Shown piece by piece: positions 57,238-64,000 of a stretch of 64,000 bases of DNA (its first letter is position 1; every line of letters starts with the position of its first letter). The position numbers and the translations under genes are program-made. Under the pieces are notes generated by a model. The model saw only the letters and a list, made by a program, of their open reading frames with translations. It was not told where the DNA came from and ran no database searches. The stretch is taken from positions 1-64,000 of the forward strand of contig JAFQXE010000042.1 of the NCBI GenBank assembly GCA_017407125.1. The letters are read 5' to 3'. This DNA comes from Thermoguttaceae bacterium. GTDB lineage: Bacteria > Planctomycetota > Planctomycetia > Pirellulales > Thermoguttaceae.

Positions 57238-60200
57238 ATGATTTCTATTGCTCAATTTAAACGAATTACGCTTGCAGCGTTGGCGGTGGCGGTTTTGACC
57301 GCGTCCGCGCTGGCTCAGGAACCGGCGAGAAAAAAGGCAGAGTTGGATTGGCTGACAATCGACTATCCGGAAAAAGCCGTGCCTGGTCAGAAGTTTGAAG
57401 TCTATGTTACACCCAAAAAGATTCCAGCTGGCAGATTGATCGGCGGGGATATTCATCACGCCAAGCCGGGACAGTACATCGGATACGCCGCGTGGGGCGG
57501 CGCCCCGCAGCCGGCGCAAGAAGGCAAGACGCTCACGTTCAGATATACAATGCCTCCATACAAGTCAGACGACCAGGGCGTTCAGCCGATTTATTATCTC
57601 ACGACCAAAGGCTGGGATGAAGCTGAACTCAGAGCGTACAACGGCCCGATTATTCTGCCGTTGGTGAACGCCGAAATAAAGTCGACGTTCCGACCGGATA
57701 CCGCAACGCTCAAAAAGAGCTGGATTGTCGTCGGCAAGGCGCAGTCTGAAGACGGCGGCGAGCCTGTCTGGAAAGAGGGGGAAACGGTCGTCGTTCCGTT
57801 TGAATATTACGTCGACAAGTCCGACGACTGGGGCGGGACGGAAATCGTCCTGTGGGTTGTCGGTCCGTGGGTGGACTGCCCCGACGGGAAATACACGGAT
57901 CACCGCACTCATCACAATTATCACGGCGTCGGCGCGCCCAATTTCAAGTGTGAAATCGGCAAGCGAGCCAAGGGAAGCTGGACGTTCAAGCTGCCCAAGC
58001 CGTACGCCGCCGCAGAGCCGGAAAAGGGCAAGTACGGGGACTCGTTGCTGTTAATCGCCCAGTTCCGCGGGCACGACGACAAGAACTGGCCGTGGTCGAT
58101 TCGTCACGGTCTGCCGGGCTTTGCCAGAGCCAACGGCTGGTTTGAACTCGACGCGACTACGCCGGGCAATCTGTTCACCTACGATCAGAAAGTCGTCATG
58201 CAGGCGACGCCTCTAAATAAAGCCGAGGGCATGAAGCCCGCCAAGCTCAACTGGACTGTTACAAACGTCAAGGGAAAGACGGTTGCCCAAGGCGCTGTCG
58301 ATTTCCCTGACCCCAGCGGCAAGCCGACGTCCATTCCAATCAATATTGACGAAAAGGGAACGTTCCTGCTCAGAGCGGAACTGCCCGGCGCGGAAGCTCG
58401 CGAGGTTACCTTCGCCCGCATTCCGGACTTGAAAAAGACGATCGGAAACGGGCCGACGCCCTTTGGCGGTCAGAAGTTTTTCGGGTCTGAAGAGGCAGCG
58501 AAAGCCAACCGAATGCTGGGTCTGAGTTCCTGCCGCGCCTGGATCAACTGGGGAAGTCTTGAACCCGCCCGCGGTCAGTACAACGAAGCCGCGTGGAAGA
58601 GTCTTCGTAACAGTATCGACGTTTGCAATAAAAACGGAATTCGTCCGTGGCTGCTGATTGACGGCATTCCGATCTGGGCGATTCAGTCGGAAAAGTCGTA
58701 CGGAAAAGCGTTCTCCGCCATGCCGCTGGACGAGAAAGACGTTCGACGCTTTATAACCCGCCTCGCGACGGAGTTCAAAAACGACATTATCGGCTTTGAA
58801 TGGCAAAACGAAATCGTGCCGGGCGACACGTGCGCTGACCCGGTGGCGGACTACGCCATGCTGTGCCGGGTCGGGGCTGAAGCGGCGAAACGCGTCAATC
58901 CGAAGCTCCGCAACCAGCTGGCGGGCGGTCTGTGGCCGCAAACGTTCCGACAGAATCTTTTAGCCGCCGGCGTGGGCGAATACATCGATATTCTGCCCGT
59001 CCATTACGGAACCGGCTCGTCCGTTCGCGGCGCAAAACGCGATTTGGCTGCTGTCGGGTGCGCTGACAAGGTTGCTGTTTGGGACAACGAAACCGCGCTG
59101 GGCGGAACGCAGTCCACGTGGGGAATGCCGCTGTCGGAAGCGATGAAAAACACGGCGCAGGGAGATTACTACTTCTCTCATTTCCCGGACGAACTGCTTG
59201 CCGGCTGCGAACACATCGTTCTCTTTGGCGGCGAAGGCGCCGCTGCTGGCGACTGGAGCCATTTCTGGGGCGATATGAGCCCGCGACCCGGCGCCGCCGC
59301 GCTGGCGGTTCTTATCAACGCGATTGGGAACGCCAAACCCATCGGGGAGATCTCGCTGGGCAAGTCCGATTCCCTCAAGCTGTTTGAAAAACCGGACGGA
59401 ACGCCGGTTCTGATTGTTTCAACGAACGAGAAGGACGGCGAAACTGTTACGCTTCCCAACGGGTTCAATCCCAAGGCGATGGTCGATCAGCAGGGGAACG
59501 AAACCCCGCTTCCGCAGTCCGGTGTGACGAAACTGTCGTTGACGTCCAGCCCCTATATCGTCGTCGGCGGAGACATTCAGGCGATTAAAGCGGCGCTGAT
59601 TCTGTCCTTCCCGGGATCGGAGGCGGCTGTTCCGACTGTTTCAGGCATTGCTGACAAAGAATTGGAAGTTCCCGTTCGGCTGTCGAACCTTTTGAAGAAG
59701 CCGATTCTGGTCAACGTTCGCTTGGATAAAAACGTCGCCCCCGACGGCGGCAAGGGTGTTACAGTTTCGCTCAAGCCGGGCGAAACTGTAACGCAGCTGC
59801 TGAAAATCGACAGCGTCCCCAACGGCGCGACGCCGACGACTGTTACATTGCGATACGCCGACGCGGCGTCGAAGACGCTGCAGGGGACGTTCGTCCGAAA
59901 GGTTGTTGTCAACGCGGTCAACCCGGATCAGATTGGGAACCTGCTTCTCAACCCGGGCTTTGAACAGGCAGCCGGCGATCCCGCCGCCGCGGCTGAATGG
60001 GGCGGAACGGGAAAACAGGGCGTCAGAACGGAATTCAACAACCCCAACGAACCGGGGCACGGAAAGTACGTTATCCGCTTTGAAAAGACCCATGGGGCGT
60101 ATTACAACATGTATCAGAACCTCCCGAAAATCCCGGTCTCGGGCGGAGAGTACATATATAGCTTCTGGATTAAATCCGAGAACCTGGCGACCGGCTCCAA

Positions 60201-61077
60201 CTTCGGCGGGTCAACGGCAAACGGGCAATCCTGGAATCGGCATTGGCTTCAGGTCTTCCAGGCGCCCAATACGCAGGACTGCTGGCAGGTCTTCAGCAAA
60301 CGGCTTGAAATTCCTGACGGGACGACGCGAGTCTCGGCAGCTCCGGTCTGCAGGGGCGACGGCTGGTCGATGATCGACAACGCCATTCTCGTTCCCTACG
60401 AGGGCTCCGACTATGTCGCGTTTGCGCCGCAAGTCAAGTCGGGAGAGAAGCGAACAATCGACGGCGACCTAAGCGACTTCGACCAGTCCGCGCCGATTCC
60501 TCTGCTGGGCAGAAATCAGGTTCGGACGGTAAACAAAGCGTACAAATGGACGCCGGACAACTGCAGCGGCGTTGTCTATCTCAACTACGACGAGCAGTTC
60601 CTCTACGTTGGAATTGAGGTTATTGACGACAAACATCACGAGAAGTCCGACGCCAAGGGCGTTGCCGGCGACACGGTAAGAATCGGCATTCATCCGCTCA
60701 ATCGACTGCCGGGAGAAGACGGAAAGGCGTTCTGCTTTGACGTTAGCCCCGCCTCGCCCGGCGGAGGAAGCGGAAAACATTCGCTCTACCGTCCTGCGGA
60801 ATTCTCCGGCGGACTGAAAAGCGGTCAGCTGACCAAAGACTCGTCCGAATACGACATCGCTGTTACACAGAAGGGTAACAAGACAACGTACGAAATCGCG
60901 ATGCCGTGGTCAGACCTGGGCGGCGCGAAAGGAACGCTGGGAACGAAGCTGGGTCTGTCGCTGCGCCTGACCGACGCGGACTCCTCCGACGCTCCAGAAG
61001 CGTACCTGCTTTGGGGCGAAGGTCTGACGCCCGTCTGGAACCCGCAGTCGTTTGGTATCCTGACGCTGACGAAGTGA
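57238..61077 (+). CDS. Large secreted glycosidase-like protein with clan GH-A barrel and CBM9-like domain (1,279 aa)
   Basis: Signal peptide at residues 1-25 (ALA-QEP). Residues about 30-400 are beta-sandwich sequence without a clear family. Residues about 405-720 look like a TIM barrel of clan GH-A: WINWGSLEPARGQYNEAAW, likely acid/base Glu in FEWQNEIVPG and likely nucleophile in VWDNETALGG; GH39-, GH5- or GH42-related. Residues about 905-1065 resemble a jelly-roll carbohydrate module (LLLNPGFEQA) and about 1070-1279 a CBM9-like domain (IDGDLSDF, LYVGIEVIDDKHHE, GILTLTK). GAGG seven bases upstream supports the ATG at 57238; the open frame starting at 57100 lies partly in the flanking repeat. 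The substrate is not known. Confidence 0.8.
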   Translation: MISIAQFKRITLAALAVAVLTASALAQEPARKKAELDWLTIDYPEKAVPGQKFEVYVTPKKIPAGRLIGGDIHHAKPGQYIGYAAWGGAPQPAQEGKTLTFRYTMPPYKSDDQGVQPIYYLTTKGWDEAELRAYNGPIILPLVNAEIKSTFRPDTATLKKSWIVVGKAQSEDGGEPVWKEGETVVVPFEYYVDKSDDWGGTEIVLWVVGPWVDCPDGKYTDHRTHHNYHGVGAPNFKCEIGKRAKGSWTFKLPKPYAAAEPEKGKYGDSLLLIAQFRGHDDKNWPWSIRHGLPGFARANGWFELDATTPGNLFTYDQKVVMQATPLNKAEGMKPAKLNWTVTNVKGKTVAQGAVDFPDPSGKPTSIPINIDEKGTFLLRAELPGAEAREVTFARIPDLKKTIGNGPTPFGGQKFFGSEEAAKANRMLGLSSCRAWINWGSLEPARGQYNEAAWKSLRNSIDVCNKNGIRPWLLIDGIPIWAIQSEKSYGKAFSAMPLDEKDVRRFITRLATEFKNDIIGFEWQNEIVPGDTCADPVADYAMLCRVGAEAAKRVNPKLRNQLAGGLWPQTFRQNLLAAGVGEYIDILPVHYGTGSSVRGAKRDLAAVGCADKVAVWDNETALGGTQSTWGMPLSEAMKNTAQGDYYFSHFPDELLAGCEHIVLFGGEGAAAGDWSHFWGDMSPRPGAAALAVLINAIGNAKPIGEISLGKSDSLKLFEKPDGTPVLIVSTNEKDGETVTLPNGFNPKAMVDQQGNETPLPQSGVTKLSLTSSPYIVVGGDIQAIKAALILSFPGSEAAVPTVSGIADKELEVPVRLSNLLKKPILVNVRLDKNVAPDGGKGVTVSLKPGETVTQLLKIDSVPNGATPTTVTLRYADAASKTLQGTFVRKVVVNAVNPDQIGNLLLNPGFEQAAGDPAAAAEWGGTGKQGVRTEFNNPNEPGHGKYVIRFEKTHGAYYNMYQNLPKIPVSGGEYIYSFWIKSENLATGSNFGGSTANGQSWNRHWLQVFQAPNTQDCWQVFSKRLEIPDGTTRVSAAPVCRGDGWSMIDNAILVPYEGSDYVAFAPQVKSGEKRTIDGDLSDFDQSAPIPLLGRNQVRTVNKAYKWTPDNCSGVVYLNYDEQFLYVGIEVIDDKHHEKSDAKGVAGDTVRIGIHPLNRLPGEDGKAFCFDVSPASPGGGSGKHSLYRPAEFSGGLKSGQLTKDSSEYDIAVTQKGNKTTYEIAMPWSDLGGAKGTLGTKLGLSLRLTDADSSDAPEAYLLWGEGLTPVWNPQSFGILTLTK

Positions 61078-61088
61078 GTTCGTTCTTC

Positions 61089-61319
61089 GTAGGTTGTGAG
61101 CGAGTCAGTCCGTTCACGGATTTGACGGATTAGACGGATTTCCACCGATTGGTTATTCGTCGTCCATTACAGATTTTCTCCCCTTGCTAAAGTTTTTTGG
61201 AAAGGGGAGTTTGAGGGGAAGAACCTTTTTTTCAAAAAAGGTTTTCCCCTCTTTTTTTAACTTGAAAAAACTTCCCTAAAAAGGTCGTTAGCTTGCTGGC
61301 GACCGAAAGTTTTTTCAAG
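61089..61319 (-). repeat. Right arm of ~230-bp inverted repeat flanking the 57238-61077 gene
   Basis: Partner of 56901-57128. It starts 12 bp after the glycosidase stop codon. Its outer end contains a further inverted repeat of 15 bp (AACTTGAAAAAACTT at 61259-61273, AAGTTTTTTCAAGTT at 61307-61321) around GGTCG...CGACC. Confidence 0.88.
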
Positions 61320-61369
61320 TTAAACGAAGTCCGCTTCTTTTTAAAAATGAAGCGAAAGAGGCGAAAGAA

Positions 61370-61460
61370 TTTTTAAGATTTTTTCGTGTCCTTCGTTCTT
61401 TTCGTGTGTTTCGTGTTTTTAAAAACTTCGGCGGCTGAGACAGCCGCGATCCCGCGGGTC
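61370..61460. repeat. Diverged dispersed repeat with variable hairpin
   Basis: TTTTTAAAAACTTCGGC followed by the hairpin GCGGCTG-AGA-CAGCCGC (61431-61447) and CGATCCCG: the same order, inverted, as ATCGC-hairpin-GCCGAAG at 55.75 kb, with another stem sequence. A separate hairpin TGTAGCGG/CCGCTACA lies at 61507-61529, just beyond the stop of the next minus-strand gene. Confidence 0.7.
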
Positions 61461-61531
61461 GGAGCGATTGATATATTCTTAAGATTTTGGATGCTTCCGC
61501 TTTTCCTGTAGCGGACTTCTCCCGCTACACC

Positions 61532-62794
61532 CTAGAATTCAAAAATATCTTTTTGGTTAGCCATCCTGTAAATGCAATCGTCATTTAAAATTTGCGAAGC
61601 GCCAGGATCGCTGCCGATTCTTTCGTTTGAAATTAGCAGATATTTAGCGTCTATTTCAGCCCTTTTTTCGGTCTCGCTGCTTAAAGCCAGTTCAATAAAG
61701 GAGTCGGATTGCTGTTTGAACAGGACGCTGTCGCTGCGAGAGTTCTTATCAATTGCGATGGCATCGAACAGTCTGGAATCGGGCTCGTCTGAATAGGAGT
61801 TGAATTCAAACAGGTCGGCAGCTTCGAATGCTAAAGTTATTGCTGAACCAAGAATCGCGTTTCCAATCGTATCGCTATTGGATAATCCCGGCGAAAACAC
61901 AGCGCCGTCTTGAATGTCGATTCCTGATCTAACAAACGAGTCAAAATAACCTTGATAGTCAACTCTTCCTGAAACAATAACAGATCTTCCTGAAACAATA
62001 ACAGAGTTTTTGGCTTTAACCGATTCGTTTGTCTCTGTGTTTATTGGCAAGGTTCCATTGCCTGTTTTCTCAATTGCCCCGTGGTTTCCCGCGTATGGAA
62101 GAGAACTTCCAACCTGGCAACCCTTGATTGCTTTCCCGTCGGTAAGGTCAAGTCTTTTGGATCCGCTCTTGACATTATATTCCAGCGTAGAATTTGTTGC
62201 GTCATCAATCTTCACGCTTGCCTTTGATGCAATGGCGTTGTCAGTTAAAATATGACGCGCCCCGCGTCTGACTAAATATTGACCGCTGACGACGCTAGCG
62301 TCAAACGATTTCCCGTCATTGATAAGAATGTTTCCGCTTCCAGAAAAGTTTACTATCACATTAGCGCCAGAAACTTTATTCATATCATGTTCTGTAGCGC
62401 TGGATATTAGTGCAGCGCCTTCATGCATGACAAGCTGCGCTGCAGCAGCGCCAGCGCCGCGTAGATCAACGGTTTGAAGATCGAAAATGGGGGCGGAAAC
62501 GATGTTGCTGACATAAATAAGACCTTTGTTTATTATCCATGTACCGCCGCCAGTTTTGATAATTTCATTAACGCCTCCTATAATCATTAAATTAGAGGTT
62601 GTTTCGGTTGTTCCTTCAGCAACGTTAGCAGTGTACGTTGATGGTCCGAAAGTATAGCCATCAGGAACGATTCCGAAGACAACTCCCTGCCAAAGGGCAA
62701 GCAGGGCGGCAAAAAGAACGATCGCAAAACGCGAGACGTTTACCCGCGTTAAAACGCAGAATGCAGGCAGGATGTTAAATTGCGTATTGATCAT
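61532..62794 (-). CDS. Autotransporter-repeat surface protein without PEP-CTERM tail (420 aa)
   Basis: Hydrophobic export segment at residues about 21-42, then beta-helix-like sequence with GSGNILIND, IEKTGNGTLPI, VDYQGYF and DGAVFSPGLSNSDTIGNA. It is paralogous to the next gene (shared VDYQGYF, AVFSPG and LFEF blocks). It ends at DCIYRMANQKDIFEF, which aligns with SYVLGNYQDYFKL of the paralogue about 45 residues before that protein's PEP-CTERM signal. Beyond the stop the DNA turns into dispersed-repeat sequence. The sorting tail therefore appears lost, and the gene may be a 3'-truncated pseudogene or encode a released rather than anchored protein. Confidence 0.78.
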   Translation of the reverse strand: MINTQFNILPAFCVLTRVNVSRFAIVLFAALLALWQGVVFGIVPDGYTFGPSTYTANVAEGTTETTSNLMIIGGVNEIIKTGGGTWIINKGLIYVSNIVSAPIFDLQTVDLRGAGAAAAQLVMHEGAALISSATEHDMNKVSGANVIVNFSGSGNILINDGKSFDASVVSGQYLVRRGARHILTDNAIASKASVKIDDATNSTLEYNVKSGSKRLDLTDGKAIKGCQVGSSLPYAGNHGAIEKTGNGTLPINTETNESVKAKNSVIVSGRSVIVSGRVDYQGYFDSFVRSGIDIQDGAVFSPGLSNSDTIGNAILGSAITLAFEAADLFEFNSYSDEPDSRLFDAIAIDKNSRSDSVLFKQQSDSFIELALSSETEKRAEIDAKYLLISNERIGSDPGASQILNDDCIYRMANQKDIFEF

Positions 62795-62988
62795 TTTTCT
62801 CCCTCATGGATCAAGCAGACCGTTATATATTTCCCTCATGGAAAAACTGGGCATTTTGACGGCGGATGTCTGTTCTTTTAAACCGACAAAGCGTTTTGCT
62901 GTTGGACGCTATTCCAAACAACAAAATGTTTTCAGTAAAAAAATATCCGTATCAGATGCCCACTATAGAGTTTATCGGAATTTTAGAA

Positions 62989-64000
62989 TTATTTCTTTCG
63001 GAGCTTTTTCAGATACAGCAGCCCCGCGACGCCGAGAATCAGCAGCGCCCACGTCGACGGTTCCGGGACAACAGGCGGCGGCTCGGGAGCGCCCAAACCG
63101 ATTAAATAAAAGCCTTGGTCTTCTCGAGCTACCAGTTTGAAATAATCCTGATAGTTGCCCAAAACATAGCTGAAATCGCCATCGTTTGGGTTAAATGTAA
63201 ACCCCTCTGTGATAATATGATATTCCGCCCCTTCTTTTGCCCACTTCCAAGCGTCGTCATTGGTAAACGCAAGCTGAATAATCGAATTTGAATTCAAAAC
63301 GGTTTTACAATACTCTCCGTTGATTGTAATTGTATCGTAGTTTTGCAGCGCTGAATCCTCATTGTATGCGCCAAATTCAAATAAAGCTATTGCATTATCG
63401 CGAATCGTGAAATTTCCCCCGTTAAGGATAACGTCCCCCACACCAATACCAGGTGAAAAAACAGCGCCTTCTTCGACTACAAAACAATCCTTTGGCGCTC
63501 TTGGAGATCCAAAACTTGCATCGGATTCAAAATAGCCTTGATAGTCTACTCGACCGGACGAAATAAAGACGCTGTCGGCGCTGACCAGTCCAGAAGCTTC
63601 GCAGCAGATTTGCAGCGTTCCGTCGCCGGATTTGATCATTTTACTTCCATTATAAGCGCTAATAGCATTGTCTGAGCTTACGTCAATTCGCTTAATTGTA
63701 TTAGAACCCTCAACGTCAAAATCAACTGTACCAACGTTTACCGTCAGCGTTCCGGTATAGTCAAGCGCAGAACCTGTAAGCCTTAGATAACCGTTAGAAT
63801 AAACATATGCGCCGCCAGGGTACGTATTCGCCCCGGAAAGAGTAAGCTTTCCGGGACCTCCAACGCTAATAGCGCCGTCCCCTAATATCTGACCTGAATA
63901 AGTAGTATCCGTAGTATTCTTCAAGTCAAGATCTGTTCCAGAGGAAATGTTAATTATCCCGGCGCCACTAAGGTTATTTAACACCTGGAATACATTCATA
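62989..64000 (-). CDS. PEP-CTERM autotransporter-repeat protein, 5' end outside window (at least 336 aa)
   Basis: The window edge cuts this gene; the visible part is the C-terminal region and no signal peptide is seen, so the ATG near 63999 is probably internal. Beta-helix type repeats are clear (GPGKLTLSGANTYPGGAYVYSNG, GDGTLQICCEASG, VDYQGYF, GAVFSPGIGVGDVIL). The tail is VPEPSTWALLILG, a hydrophobic stretch and KKLRKK, an exosortase sorting signal. It is a fourth member of the surface family in the window and the likely intact counterpart of the truncated gene at 61532-62794, which lies about 194 bp downstream on the same strand. Confidence 0.88.
   Translation of the reverse strand, partial: MNVFQVLNNLSGAGIINISSGTDLDLKNTTDTTYSGQILGDGAISVGGPGKLTLSGANTYPGGAYVYSNGYLRLTGSALDYTGTLTVNVGTVDFDVEGSNTIKRIDVSSDNAISAYNGSKMIKSGDGTLQICCEASGLVSADSVFISSGRVDYQGYFESDASFGSPRAPKDCFVVEEGAVFSPGIGVGDVILNGGNFTIRDNAIALFEFGAYNEDSALQNYDTITINGEYCKTVLNSNSIIQLAFTNDDAWKWAKEGAEYHIITEGFTFNPNDGDFSYVLGNYQDYFKLVAREDQGFYLIGLGAPEPPPVVPEPSTWALLILGVAGLLYLKKLRKK

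Overview
The window most resembles a member of the Planctomycetota, probably a carbohydrate-degrading gut or sediment relative of Pirellulales. This placement is inferred from gene content and not from a computed phylogeny. The evidence is: PEP-CTERM surface proteins with a free-standing exosortase and EpsI-like partner; a secreted prenyltransferase-fold protein beside a MacB-like ABC transporter; multimodular secreted glycosidases including a GH43-GH10 fusion; and large TIR/NB-ARC/TPR, ankyrin, LRR and FGE-sulfatase-fold proteins. Many genes lack a clear Shine-Dalgarno sequence. No tRNA, rRNA, CRISPR array, transposase or phage gene was recognised.

Layout. 0.1-8.4 kb: two paralogous PEP-CTERM autotransporter-repeat proteins on the minus strand with a shared upstream block. 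8.6-13.7 kb: minus-strand cluster of exosortase, Wzc-like tyrosine kinase, EpsI-like protein and a methyltransferase, i.e. the sorting/exopolysaccharide machinery expected to handle the PEP-CTERM proteins. 14.1-16.1 kb: a zinc-site-less M16 protein and IorB. 16.2-19.0 kb (minus): a 51-residue membrane protein, RsmG, a GH43-like protein and an SDR enzyme. 19.4-22.5 kb: a Tyr-rich secreted protein, then an LRR and SUMF1-fold gene pair inside repeat-rich DNA. 23.0-27.0 kb: TreZ and a secreted helical protein. 27.3-32.3 kb: a 1,637-residue TIR-NB-ARC-TPR protein. 32.4-37.7 kb (minus): an asparagine-synthetase paralogue, an NPCBM-like secreted protein and a 19-repeat ankyrin protein. 38.1-46.9 kb: rpoB-rpoC with a perfect consensus promoter, a ~0.37-kb leader and a terminator. 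47-52.8 kb: a small membrane protein, the prenyltransferase-fold protein and an ABC exporter pair. 52.9-61.1 kb: the GH43-GH10 enzyme, a short BspA-type LRR protein, and a 1,279-residue glycosidase-like protein bracketed by ~230-bp inverted repeats. 61.5-64 kb: two more autotransporter-repeat proteins, one lacking its sorting tail and one cut by the window end.

The most unusual signal lies between the genes. At least thirteen intergenic sites carry heptanucleotide tandem repeats, often as opposed arms around a GCGCTTTGCG-like core; the heptamer differs from site to site. Where both arms exist they are complementary to each other at some sites (best at 10.1 and 34.3 kb). At several genes the repeat supplies the last codons and the stop codon. 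Two further dispersed families keep constant flanks around short hairpins whose stems differ between copies yet stay self-complementary. Together these look like fold-back elements whose arms are copied or selected as pairs.
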